Of a stretch of DNA of 31,117 bases, positions 8,234-16,794 are shown piece after piece. The DNA lies in assembly GCA_029548585.1 (NCBI GenBank), contig JAKPNC010000183.1, forward strand, positions 1-31,117. Reading direction: 5' to 3'. This stretch comes from a bacterium (lineage in GTDB: Bacteria; Ratteibacteria; UBA8468; B48-G9; JAFGKM01). The notes beneath the pieces were generated by a model, which was given only the letters and a program-made list of their open reading frames with translations, made no database searches and was not told the DNA's origin. Position 1 is the stretch's first letter. Each line of letters starts with the position of its first letter. A program made the position numbers and the translations under genes.

Positions 8234-9469
8234 TCATTCGTAAAGAAGATATTTTTTTCTCTGCTCCATGAATGATTCCAGCCCCTGCTGGTAGCCGTGG
8301 ACGATCTCTTCCGCAGGTTTTCCTTCCCGGAACATCTTCAGCACCAGGTCGGTTCCGTTGGCCTGGTTGAACATGCCCTCGGCATATCCGGATATCTTTG
8401 AAAGGTCGAAATTGTCAGGATACATGCTGATCAGGGTTCCGATCACATGGTAGCCGGTTTCAACCGGCCTGAAGCTTTTCTCGTCCGTTATTATTATACG
8501 GGAACCGCCGCAGAAAGTGTCCTTGAAATGGTGGTACCTCGGGGTGAAGTAGAAAGGTTGGAAAAATACACCGGGCAGTTTCATGGAGTTAAGCTTTTTT
8601 GAGATCCTGTCCGGGTCTATCCAGGGCGCCCCGAAAATCTTGAAAGGCAGGGTGTATCCGACCCCTATGCTGACAAGCGGCAGTTCGCCCAGTATTCCGG
8701 TCGTGGCATAAAACAATGGAGTGTCGCTTTCCGGTATGTTGGGGGACGTAGGGGTCCATGTAAGGCCCGTATCTTGCCATCTCATCCATCTTTTCCATCC
8801 TTCCATCGGGACAACGGTAAGCTTGCAGTTTATCCCCAGTTCGGTGTTGAAGTAACCGGCAAGTTCCCCCATTGTCATACCGTGAACGTAGGCAACGGGG
8901 CCGGGTCCGATGAAAGAAGAAAAGCCCATGTCAAGCACGGGCCCGTCGACAAGAAGCCCCCCAAGCGGATTGGGCCTGTCAAGAACGACAAAGGGAATAG
9001 ACCGGCGTGCCGCCTCTTCCATGCAGTTTTTCATGGTTGATGCGTATGTGTAGGAGCGGACCCCTATATCCTGCATGTCGAAGACAAGCATGTCTATGCC
9101 TTCAAGCATTTTTCCTGTCGGTCTCCTGGTCTTCCCGTGAAGGCTGAAAATCCTTATGCCCGTCAGGCTGTCGGACTGGTCTTCCACGTCTCCTGTCCGG
9201 CCGCCTGTGAAACCGTGCTCCGGGCTGTAAATGGCGGCAACCCTGGTCTCTTTCATGGCGGCAAGAACCTCCACGGTGGTTCTCATCCGGCTGTCCAGGG
9301 TGGTTTTGTTTGTTACTATCCCTATCTTCCTGCCCTTGATAAAACCGGGGTTCCTGCTCTCCAGCACCTCTATGCCCGTCATTACCCTGTCCCGGGGCTC
9401 CCGCGGCCACGCATGCAGGGATAGGACAGCGAGAAAGAAAGCTGCGGCATACCTAAGAATTCTTTTCAT
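8234..9469 (-). CDS. NamZ-like exo-beta-N-acetylmuramidase (DUF1343)
   Basis: This exported protein of the DUF1343 family includes the Bacillus exo-beta-N-acetylmuramidase NamZ, which releases MurNAc from the non-reducing end of peptidoglycan fragments. Family segments seen are IGIVTNKTTLD, YSPEHGFTGG, DMQDIGVRSYTYASTM, LDRPNPLGG, FYATTGILGE and IGVGYTLPFKIFGAPWI. The start at 9469 is chosen because it begins a signal peptide (MKRILRYAAAFFLAVLSLHA) while the longer in-frame version adds 26 residues inside the preceding gene. It overlaps the pseudouridine synthase stop by 17 bases and is the third gene after alanine racemase, fitting a peptidoglycan recycling or turnover role. Enzymatic activity is inferred from the family. 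Confidence 0.88.
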   Translation of the reverse strand: MKRILRYAAAFFLAVLSLHAWPREPRDRVMTGIEVLESRNPGFIKGRKIGIVTNKTTLDSRMRTTVEVLAAMKETRVAAIYSPEHGFTGGRTGDVEDQSDSLTGIRIFSLHGKTRRPTGKMLEGIDMLVFDMQDIGVRSYTYASTMKNCMEEAARRSIPFVVLDRPNPLGGLLVDGPVLDMGFSSFIGPGPVAYVHGMTMGELAGYFNTELGINCKLTVVPMEGWKRWMRWQDTGLTWTPTSPNIPESDTPLFYATTGILGELPLVSIGVGYTLPFKIFGAPWIDPDRISKKLNSMKLPGVFFQPFYFTPRYHHFKDTFCGGSRIIITDEKSFRPVETGYHVIGTLISMYPDNFDLSKISGYAEGMFNQANGTDLVLKMFREGKPAEEIVHGYQQGLESFMEQRKKYLLYE

Positions 9470-10196
9470 CGGCCTTTTTCCTGGCAACACGTTTTGTAAA
9501 GAAGGAGATTTCCTCCGGGGTAAGGGATCTGTAGCTTCCCGGGGCAAGCTGGCCGAGCTGAATGTTTCCTATCCTGACCCTCTTCAGGGATATGACGGAA
9601 TAACGGAGCCTTTCGAACATCCTCCGGACTTCCCTTTTCCTGCCTTCCTTCATGATAATCGATACGACGCTCTGGTTTGTCGAGGGGTAATCTTTTACCA
9701 TCCTGCCGGATGAAGCCCGAAGATTTTCCCCCTTGTCTGTTATGCCCCTTTTCAGCAGGCCTATATGCCTACGGTCGAAAGACGGAGTTACGGTTGCCTC
9801 GTACTCCTTTTCAACCTCGTAGCTCGGGTGTGTGACCTGTTGGGCGAAAAGGCCGTCTGTTGTAAGGATGATAAGCCCCGAGGAATTCTTGTCAAGCCTT
9901 CCTGCCGGGAAAATCTTGCCCATGGAAGGGGGCAGGAGCTCGGTGACCTTGCGTTCTGCGAACCTGTCTTTCAACGTGCACGTATAACCCTCCGGCTTGT
10001 TCAGTGCGATATAGACGCTTTTCTGGACAGATATTTTTCTGTTGCCAACGCTTACAGAATCGTTTTCCCCCACGTCGGCATAAGGGAGTATGACAACCTT
10101 GCCGTTGAGGGAGACTTTCCCCTTTTTTATGAGTTCGTCAGCCTTTCTCCTCGAGGCTACGCCTGACCTCGCAAGGTAAACATTCAGTTTAACCAT
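9453..10196 (-). CDS. RluB/RsuA-family rRNA pseudouridine synthase
   Basis: This 247-residue pseudouridine synthase has an N-terminal S4 RNA-binding domain (LNVYLARSGVASRRKADELI) followed by the RsuA/RluB catalytic domain. The catalytic aspartate is Asp102 in GRLDKNSSGLIILTTDG. Other family segments are YIALNKPEGYTCTL, EVEKEYEATV and EGRKREVRRMFE. Length and lack of extra domains fit RluB (23S rRNA helix 69/90 region) in Gram-positive and many other bacteria; RsuA (16S) cannot be excluded. It overlaps the end of alr by 13 bases and the start of the NamZ-like gene by 17, so the three are one transcription unit driven from the alr promoter. Confidence 0.93.
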   Translation of the reverse strand: MVKLNVYLARSGVASRRKADELIKKGKVSLNGKVVILPYADVGENDSVSVGNRKISVQKSVYIALNKPEGYTCTLKDRFAERKVTELLPPSMGKIFPAGRLDKNSSGLIILTTDGLFAQQVTHPSYEVEKEYEATVTPSFDRRHIGLLKRGITDKGENLRASSGRMVKDYPSTNQSVVSIIMKEGRKREVRRMFERLRYSVISLKRVRIGNIQLGQLAPGSYRSLTPEEISFFTKRVARKKADEKNS

Positions 10197-11293
10197 TCCG
10201 CCGTTCCCCCTTTTTCCATGAAGACCCTCGGCACCCTTGCGGCGATAAGTCCGGTCAGCTCGTTGACGCCTATGCCCAGTTTCCGGGCCACCTCGTAAAC
10301 TGTTATCTCTTCTTCTCCCTGTTTCCCGATTATCCGGACTTCCTCCCCGGCCCTTATTCCATTTCTTCCGGTATCCACCCTGAGAGTGTCCATGCCTATG
10401 CCTATTATGGGGAATCTTCTGCCCCTTATAAGGACCTCTCCCTTGTGGGAAAGGGCCTTTGGATAGCCGTCTCCGTATCCCATGGCGATCACTGCTATAT
10501 CCGTGGGTTCCTTAAGCTCATACCCGAGGCCGTAAAAGCTGAACTTTCCCGCTGGGATGGTTTTGACGAAAGCCACCGCGCTTTTAAGCGAAAAAACAGG
10601 CTTTGTGCCCTGGTTGGCGGCATCCCTTCCCGAGCCGTGCAGGAAAAGGCCAATCCTTACCATGTCGAGGTAGCTTTCCTCCTGCCGGTTATTGACCGAG
10701 GCGCTGCTTGCGATATGCCTGATGGGGAAAGTGAAACCCCTGCCTTCAAGGGTTTCCAGCAACTCAAGGAAAATACCGAGTTTTTCCCCGCTGGCCCCGT
10801 ACGAAAAGATCCCCTCCGGGAAAATCCCCTTCAGTCCGGAGATCTTCTCCATGAAGGCAGGCACGTCTCCTGGCAGAAGCCCGTACCTTACCTGTCCTGT
10901 ATCCACTTTCACATGGACAACGGCCGTTTCCTGGAGTTGAAGGGCCGCTTTTGAAAGGCTTTCTGCCAGTTCCATGCTGCACAGGTTGACGGCAAGCTTA
11001 TTCCTGACGGCTTCCGCGGCTTCTTCTTCCTGAATTCCCCCGAGAATGAGAATGGGTGTTTTTATTCCTGCCTGCCTGAGCTGAATGCCTTCTTCTATCA
11101 GGGCCACGCCGAGGTATTCAATGCCTTCTTTTTCGAGGAAACGGCTTATGCCGGTCATGCCGTGGCCGTAGGCGTTGCCTTTTACGACAGCCATTATCCT
11201 TCTTTCTCCCACCCTTCTTCTCGCCTCGTTAAGGTTGTGTTTCAGGTTGTCAAGGTTGATTAACGCCCTTGTGACCCTTAATCCGTCTTTCAT
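10184..11293 (-). CDS. alr: Alanine racemase
   Basis: This is the PLP-dependent racemase that makes D-alanine for peptidoglycan. The Schiff-base lysine is Lys38 in VVKGNAYGHG, and the second catalytic base is the tyrosine in FSFYGLGYE (Tyr254). The strands VKVDTGQVRYG, VRIGLFLHG and GYGDGYPKALS, with the C-terminal GVNELTGLIAARVPRV, are classic. Length (369) is normal. A GGAGA lies just ahead of the ATG, and a near-consensus promoter lies 47-75 bases upstream. It is the first gene of a minus-strand operon with rluB and namZ-like, divergent from a LysM protein gene. Position 134 has Gln where many relatives have Met (DTGQVR versus DTGMNR), a tolerated difference. Confidence 0.95.
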   Translation of the reverse strand: MKDGLRVTRALINLDNLKHNLNEARRRVGERRIMAVVKGNAYGHGMTGISRFLEKEGIEYLGVALIEEGIQLRQAGIKTPILILGGIQEEEAAEAVRNKLAVNLCSMELAESLSKAALQLQETAVVHVKVDTGQVRYGLLPGDVPAFMEKISGLKGIFPEGIFSYGASGEKLGIFLELLETLEGRGFTFPIRHIASSASVNNRQEESYLDMVRIGLFLHGSGRDAANQGTKPVFSLKSAVAFVKTIPAGKFSFYGLGYELKEPTDIAVIAMGYGDGYPKALSHKGEVLIRGRRFPIIGIGMDTLRVDTGRNGIRAGEEVRIIGKQGEEEITVYEVARKLGIGVNELTGLIAARVPRVFMEKGGTAEWLN

Positions 11294-11339
11294 TGCCGTT
11301 TCTCCGCATCTCTCTTTTCAGACCTGCGTTTACTGCATC

Positions 11340-11368
11340 AGTATACAAAAATTCCAGGTTTTAATCAA
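11340..11368 (-). promoter_or_regulatory. Sigma70-type promoter for alr operon
   Basis: Read on the minus strand, TTGATT (11368-11363) and TATACT (11345-11340) are separated by 17 bases. Transcription would start near 11333, giving a leader of about 40 bases. It is back-to-back with the promoter of the LysM gene, 72 bases away. Confidence 0.75.
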
Positions 11369-11439
11369 GCTGAACGGCCTTTCGGGTTCTTTTTCCCGGT
11401 GCTAAGCCCCGGGGTAAATCCATGGAATAATCATGAAAC

Positions 11440-11467
11440 TTGACATTCCGGCATTAAGTGATATAAT
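11440..11467 (+). promoter_or_regulatory. Consensus sigma70-type promoter for LysM-FecR gene
   Basis: A perfect TTGACA (11440-11445) and a perfect TATAAT (11462-11467) are separated by 16 bases. The start would be near 11474, about 42 bases before the ATG. This is the strongest promoter visible in the window and implies high basal transcription of the envelope protein and the HD-GYP gene behind it. Confidence 0.85.
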
Positions 11468-11515
11468 GCTTGCATATTTTCAACCATTTAACTTCTACAG
11501 TTTCCGGAGGAAAAA

Positions 11516-13447
11516 ATGGGAAGATCAAAAAGGATTATTTTTGCGGTTCTGCTCATTATCTTTTCGTCATTATTTGCCGCCTTTGCCCAGGAAGACAACA
11601 TGGTGAAGGTCACGGTAGAGAAGGGAGATTGTTTAACCAGGATCTGCAACAAGTACCTTGAGAATCCCTCCTTGTGGAGGAAGATTTCAGAAATAAACAA
11701 GATGAAGAATCCCGACCTGATACTCCCCGGCCAGACGATCCTTTTTCCTGCAAGCATGATGAAGGGAACCCCTGTAGCCGGCAGGGTTACCTTTGTAAAG
11801 GGAGATGCCTATTACAGGATGTCGGACAAGAGCGAATGGAAAAAAGTATCCCTTGACGACAGGATTGGGGAAGGGGCCATGGTTCGTACGGGCAGCGAGG
11901 GAACCCTTGAGATAAAGTTCGAGGACGGGAACGTTTTCTTGCTGCAGCCCGACACCTCGATAGGGCTCAAGGCTGCAAGGAAAAGCGGGGAGGCACACTC
12001 CAGGTACAGGCTGTCGGTCAACATGGGCAGGCTCATTACCAACGTCCAGAAATCCACCGGAAAGGAATCCTCTGTCCAGATAGAGTCTCCGACGGCCATT
12101 CTCGGAGTCAGGGGCACCGTGGTCAGGAGTTACGTCGCTCCGGACGGGACGACCCATTTCGAGGTTCTCGAAGGGGAGGTGTTTGTAGAGGGCCGTAAAG
12201 AAAGGATCGATGTAAAGAAGGGCGAGGGAACGGTTATCCGCCCGGGGCAGGCGCCTCTTGCCCCTAAAAAACTGCTGGAACCGGCAGTTCTGCTGACAGA
12301 ATTGGAGAACCTTTATACCGGTTTTCCTGTGAAGTTTCGTTTCAGCCGGGTGGATGGAGCCGTCTCCTGCAGGATAATACTTGCCAGGGACAAGGAAATG
12401 AAGGATACGGTGGTTGATAAAATAATTATTCCGGGCGGTGAAATTGAAATCAGCGGACTTGAAGACGGCCCTTACTATATGCAGAACACCAGCATCGACC
12501 AGTTAGGTCTCGAGGGCATGCCTTCTATGCCTGTACGGGTCAACATAAGGGTTAATCCACTGCCCCCGTTCGTAGAGGCTCCTGCTGACGGGGCCGGGTA
12601 CAAGTCCGGGTCGCTTGTATGCAGGTGGCTGAACGTTAAGGATGCGGTATCTTACCGCGTGCAGGTATCTGAAGACAATCTTTTCACAAGGCCTGCAAGG
12701 GACGAAAGAATACCCGGAAGGAATTATTACGATACCGGAAATCTTGACTACAGAAAGTATTATTTCAGGGTAAGCTCGATCGCTTCAGACGGTTACCAGG
12801 GAGAGTGGTCCGATGTGCTCTCCTTCAGTCTTGTTCCGCCGCCTCCCGCGCCCCCTGTGGAACCTCCCCTGATGGAAAAAAAGCAGGTGAGAATAAGATG
12901 GAAGAATCTGGGGGATGGCGTAAAGTACCGTTTCCAGATGTCAGACGACGAAGGATTCGGCAGGGTTGACGTAGAAAGGATCCTTGATCTTCCTGAACTC
13001 CTGGTCGAAAAGCCGGGACGTCCTGCAACTTATTATGTGCGCACCAGGGGGATAGATTCTGAAGGGCGCGAAGGAGCGTTTTCGATTCCCCAGACATTCG
13101 TAATAACTCCTCCGCCGTCAGCGCCGGTTCTCGGGGAGGTCGTTGTCGGGGAAGACGAGGTGGATGTGAAATGGCAGGATCTCGGGCCTGGCGTAACTTA
13201 CCGGTTCCAGCTTACCGGAAGCAATAATTTTCAATCTCCCGATATTGACACGGCCCTCGGGGCTCCCGGGACTGTTTTTAAAAAACCTGAAAAGGCCGGC
13301 ACGTATTCCTTCAGGGTCAGGGCCGTAGATGAAGACGGCAGGGAAAGTCCTTTTTCAGACCCGGGAACCTTCAAGGTCAAAAGTAATAAACTTTTGATTC
13401 TTGGAATAGCAGGAGCTGCGGGACTCCTTATCCTTCTCGGCCTGTAG
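11516..13447 (+). CDS. LysM-FecR-Fn3-like envelope protein
   Basis: This 643-residue exported protein has a signal peptide (residues 1-24, ending AAFAQ) and one LysM domain (about 30-77: EKGDCLTRICNKYL, LILPGQTILFP), which normally binds peptidoglycan. A FecR-type domain follows (about 90-235: GDAYYRMSD, VRTGSEGTLEIKF, SPTAILGVRGT). Four repeated Fn3-like beta segments follow from ~270, each with a W/Y-R-FQ/V-S pattern and separated by Pro-rich linkers. A C-terminal hydrophobic stretch (LLILGIAGAAGLLILLGL) may anchor it. CGGAGGA sits just before the ATG, with a consensus promoter upstream. It ends 11 bases before the CHASE2/HD-GYP start, so the two form one operon. Inference: an envelope protein that hands a wall or stress signal to the sensor. 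No enzyme motif is visible. Confidence 0.88.
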   Translation: MGRSKRIIFAVLLIIFSSLFAAFAQEDNMVKVTVEKGDCLTRICNKYLENPSLWRKISEINKMKNPDLILPGQTILFPASMMKGTPVAGRVTFVKGDAYYRMSDKSEWKKVSLDDRIGEGAMVRTGSEGTLEIKFEDGNVFLLQPDTSIGLKAARKSGEAHSRYRLSVNMGRLITNVQKSTGKESSVQIESPTAILGVRGTVVRSYVAPDGTTHFEVLEGEVFVEGRKERIDVKKGEGTVIRPGQAPLAPKKLLEPAVLLTELENLYTGFPVKFRFSRVDGAVSCRIILARDKEMKDTVVDKIIIPGGEIEISGLEDGPYYMQNTSIDQLGLEGMPSMPVRVNIRVNPLPPFVEAPADGAGYKSGSLVCRWLNVKDAVSYRVQVSEDNLFTRPARDERIPGRNYYDTGNLDYRKYYFRVSSIASDGYQGEWSDVLSFSLVPPPPAPPVEPPLMEKKQVRIRWKNLGDGVKYRFQMSDDEGFGRVDVERILDLPELLVEKPGRPATYYVRTRGIDSEGREGAFSIPQTFVITPPPSAPVLGEVVVGEDEVDVKWQDLGPGVTYRFQLTGSNNFQSPDIDTALGAPGTVFKKPEKAGTYSFRVRAVDEDGRESPFSDPGTFKVKSNKLLILGIAGAAGLLILLGL

Positions 13448-13458
13448 GAATGGTTTCC

Positions 13459-15417
13459 ATGGGGAAAAGGATTCTTGCCCGGATATCAGGAAAGAGGATT
13501 TTCCGGTATGTGGCTATTTCACTGGCAGGGCTCTTCTTTCTTTTTCTGGCTGACGGTCTCGGTTTCCTTGTCAGGACTGATACGGGCATTTACGATTTTT
13601 TTTTCCGGCTCAGGGGCAGCGTCAGACCATCTTCCGATATAGTAATAGCGGCCATAGACGAGAAGAGCCTCGAAAGGTTCGGACGATGGCCCATAAGCAG
13701 GCATTATTATGCGGCCCTCCTTGAAAAAGTAACCGGGGCCGGGGCTGTTGGTTTCGACGTTATAATGACGGAACCCTCGGAAGGGGACGCCCTTCTTTCC
13801 GGTGCTATCCGCAGGCACGGGAAAGTTATCCTGCCCGTCTACCTGGACGACGATCTTGACGTTATAAGCGCCATACGCTCTTTTGACCCGCTGGCCATAG
13901 GCCACCTGCACGCCCTTCCGGGTATCGACGGGATAGTAAGGGAGGCATATCACACGATAAACTGCAGGGGCGAGGATATACCATCCTTTTCCTCTGCCAT
14001 CTACGAGGTTTTTTCGGGAAGAAAACTTGAAAGGCGCCGGCGGCTTCCCGGAAAAGAAGATACCCTCTCCGGGAATATCTTCCAGTTTGACCGGATGCTC
14101 ATCAACTATTACGGTCCTCCCGGGACATTCCCTTACATTTCGATGTCAGACATAATAGATGGGGCTTATCCCTCTTCCTTCTTTTCAGGAAAGGCCGTTC
14201 TGGTAGGTTTTACAGCCCAGGGTGTTGTTGACAGGTTCATGACTCCTTTCAGCTACAACAGGGACAGGATGCCCGGGATAGAGGTCCACGCCAACCTTTT
14301 GAATAACCTTTTGAAACGTTCCCAGATACGGCTGATCGATACCCGCATCAAGCATCTTTTCGTCTTACTCTTTTCAATTGTCCTCTTCCTGGTATTTATC
14401 CGTAATACCGAGAAGTTTTCGGCCGTTACATTCCTCTTCTCTATCCTGTTGATACTGGCATCCTCTTTCTTCCTTTTCACCCGGTTTCTCTTCTGGTCGG
14501 AGCCTTTCATATTTTGTCTTGCGTCAGGGTTCGTCTTCGTCACGACTTACGTTTACAGGCTTGATGAAGCCGCAAGAAAGCTGGACTCGAGGTACTCGGC
14601 CATAGTTTCCCTGCCTTCCATGGGGGGAAGGAAGGAGGCGGATGATCCCGTTGCTGAAAGGGGGCTTCTCACCTTTCTTTCGGCGGATGGCATAAACGGA
14701 AGGATACAAAAGCTTCTTTCCATAGAAGACCGTTACGAGGAGAAACTTCAGGCGGTGATAGATGAAAAGACCATGAAGCTTTCCGAGGCCCTGGGGATGG
14801 TCAAGACAATGAGCAGCGAGGTTGTTCTGAGGCTTACAACCGCCGCCGAATCAAAGGATGAAAATACCGGGCGGCATATCTCCCGCATAGGGCTGTACGT
14901 AGAAGAACTCTCCCGGCGGCTCGGGATGCCGGGTGATTTCATTGAGGAGATATCATTTTCGAGCGCCATGCATGACGTAGGCAAGATAGGCATACCCGAC
15001 AGAATACTCCTGAAACCGGGAAGCCTGACTCCGGCAGAATTCGAGGTAATGAAAACCCACACCGTCATAGGCGAGAGGATACTCTCGGGTTCCGCACATC
15101 CCATGATACAGATGTCCGCAAGAATAGCCTTGTGCCACCACGAAAGGTGGAACGGGACAGGGTACCCGGAAGGACTGAAGGGAGAAGCCATACCCCTTGA
15201 AGCAAGGATAGTAATGATCTGTGACATATACGAAGCCCTCAGAAGCAGGAGACCTTACAAGACGCCTCTCGGACACGCCGAATCCTTCCGCATAATTACG
15301 GAAGGAGATGGAAAGATTTCACCATCGGATTTCGATCCCGGGATACTGGAAGCATTTATAAAACTCAACATGTTTTTTGAAGAAATTTTCAACGAATACT
15401 CAGATGATGCGGTCTGA
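13459..15417 (+). CDS. CHASE2-HD-GYP transmembrane c-di-GMP phosphodiesterase
   Basis: An N-terminal membrane helix leads into an extracytoplasmic CHASE2 domain (about 35-290: YDFFFRLRG, IVIAAIDEKSLERFGRWP, AVGFDVIM, VLVGFTAQGVVDRFMTPF). Three consecutive membrane helices follow (~297-365), then a short linker and a C-terminal HD-GYP domain. The metal-binding HD is at His505-Asp506 (SAMHDVGKIGIPD) and the GYP at 568-570 (WNGTGYPEGLKG), so c-di-GMP hydrolysis is likely. The start at 13459 is preferred to ATG 13450, because TAGGA (13445-13449) is 9 bases before it and too close to the other; numbering here uses 13459. CHASE2 more often sits on cyclases, kinases or GGDEF/EAL outputs. The upstream LysM-FecR partner suggests a joint envelope sensor. 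Confidence 0.92.
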   Translation: MGKRILARISGKRIFRYVAISLAGLFFLFLADGLGFLVRTDTGIYDFFFRLRGSVRPSSDIVIAAIDEKSLERFGRWPISRHYYAALLEKVTGAGAVGFDVIMTEPSEGDALLSGAIRRHGKVILPVYLDDDLDVISAIRSFDPLAIGHLHALPGIDGIVREAYHTINCRGEDIPSFSSAIYEVFSGRKLERRRRLPGKEDTLSGNIFQFDRMLINYYGPPGTFPYISMSDIIDGAYPSSFFSGKAVLVGFTAQGVVDRFMTPFSYNRDRMPGIEVHANLLNNLLKRSQIRLIDTRIKHLFVLLFSIVLFLVFIRNTEKFSAVTFLFSILLILASSFFLFTRFLFWSEPFIFCLASGFVFVTTYVYRLDEAARKLDSRYSAIVSLPSMGGRKEADDPVAERGLLTFLSADGINGRIQKLLSIEDRYEEKLQAVIDEKTMKLSEALGMVKTMSSEVVLRLTTAAESKDENTGRHISRIGLYVEELSRRLGMPGDFIEEISFSSAMHDVGKIGIPDRILLKPGSLTPAEFEVMKTHTVIGERILSGSAHPMIQMSARIALCHHERWNGTGYPEGLKGEAIPLEARIVMICDIYEALRSRRPYKTPLGHAESFRIITEGDGKISPSDFDPGILEAFIKLNMFFEEIFNEYSDDAV

Positions 15418-15433
15418 TTAAAAGGAGAATAAA

Positions 15434-16732
15434 ATGCCAAAAAACCGGGATAGTGATTTTTTGCTGGCAGGAACGGCCGAAGTTGATATTACGCCTCCGG
15501 TGGGAACCCTGCTGGCGGGAAGTCTCGAGCCGCGGGTATCCGTGGGAATCGAAGACCCGCTTTACGTCAAGGCGATTGTTCTCGAATCAGGAGGCAGGCG
15601 GCTTGCCTATGTCATTTTTGATCTCGTCAATCTGTCAAGGATGGACGGAGACAGGTTTGTCTCACTTGCTTCTGAAAAAACAGGGATTTCCCGGGACGGC
15701 ATAGTATGGGCGGCCTCGCACACCCACACGGGTCCGTACACGGTACCTCTTTTTTCAGACAGGGACCGGGTGGATTCAGACTGGCTGTCTTCACTGCCTG
15801 GAAAAGCGGCAGAATGCGTGGCTGCCGCCGACAAAGCAAAAAAACCGGCACGGTTCAGCCGCCTCAGAAGTTTTCACTATGGGCTGGGACATAACCGCAG
15901 GATATCCTTTAAGAACGGTAAGGCGGTAAACACGTGGAACCTCGGGCAGGCTCCGGAAGATGTACAGTCACTGGGAGCTTCGGGCCCCGTTGATCCAGAA
16001 ATAGGAATCTTTGCTTTCGATGACGGGAAAGGACAATTAATGTCGGTCATGTTTCATTTCACTCTGCATACCAATACGAATTTTGGGCCCGGATTTAGCG
16101 GAGATTATCCCGCGGTTGTTGCGGCGAGAATCCGTGAACGTTTCGGGAGACAGGTTTCAACACTCTTTATTCCAGGTTCCTTCGCCGATACAAACAGTAC
16201 CGGCGCCCGTCACAGGGAAACAGGGGATAAACTGGCGGAAAAGATCATAGCGGCGCTTGAAAACCGCAGACCTGAAAATGTCCCGCTGAAACTGTCTGCA
16301 GTGAAAAAGGAAGTTGTTGTTCCGAGAAGAGAGTGCGGAAACAAGCAGGAAAAAATGATAGCGGATTCGGGATGGCCGGAAGAAGCTCAGAAATACTTTC
16401 TGAACGAGCTCGAATTTATGCGGAAAGAAGGTAAGACGGAAGACCTGACACTCCTGCAGGCCTGGAGAATAGGCGATACGGGATTTGCTTCCCTTCCCGG
16501 GGAGGTTTTCGTGGAAACGGGATTGAAAATCAAGAAGGAGAGTCCTTTTGAATGGACATATCCCGTTGAGCTGGGCGCAGACAGCCTGGGATATCTTATT
16601 ACGCAGAAAGCGTGGCGTGAAGGCGGATACGAATCCCTTGTTACCAGGGGCAACAGGGCTTCGGCGCAGGGGGTGGACATGATGGTAGACAATGTGCTGG
16701 ATATGCTCCGGGAAATTGCAGGAGAGAAATAA
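15434..16732 (+). CDS. Neutral ceramidase N-domain-like hydrolase
   Basis: This 432-residue protein resembles the N-terminal catalytic domain of neutral/alkaline non-lysosomal ceramidases. It has AEVDITPPVG at the start, the metal-site SHTHTGP (His96, His98), a second metal histidine region HFTLHTNTNFGPGFSGDYPA, and the late LPGEVFVETG and LGYLITQKAW segments. True ceramidases carry a nucleophilic Ser in a GDVSPN motif. Here the matching stretch is GSFADTNS (248-255), with Asn at the Ser position. No signal peptide or C-terminal ceramidase domain is seen, so it is likely a cytoplasmic hydrolase of another substrate. AAAGGAGA (15421-15427) fixes the start. It opens a tight three-gene cassette with GH2 and creatininase-like genes. 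Confidence 0.82.
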   Translation: MPKNRDSDFLLAGTAEVDITPPVGTLLAGSLEPRVSVGIEDPLYVKAIVLESGGRRLAYVIFDLVNLSRMDGDRFVSLASEKTGISRDGIVWAASHTHTGPYTVPLFSDRDRVDSDWLSSLPGKAAECVAAADKAKKPARFSRLRSFHYGLGHNRRISFKNGKAVNTWNLGQAPEDVQSLGASGPVDPEIGIFAFDDGKGQLMSVMFHFTLHTNTNFGPGFSGDYPAVVAARIRERFGRQVSTLFIPGSFADTNSTGARHRETGDKLAEKIIAALENRRPENVPLKLSAVKKEVVVPRRECGNKQEKMIADSGWPEEAQKYFLNELEFMRKEGKTEDLTLLQAWRIGDTGFASLPGEVFVETGLKIKKESPFEWTYPVELGADSLGYLITQKAWREGGYESLVTRGNRASAQGVDMMVDNVLDMLREIAGEK

Positions 16733-16794
16733 AAAGATGAAAATTGCTGTTGATATTGTAAAGATAGAGGCTTGAAAAAAACAGGGATTAGACA

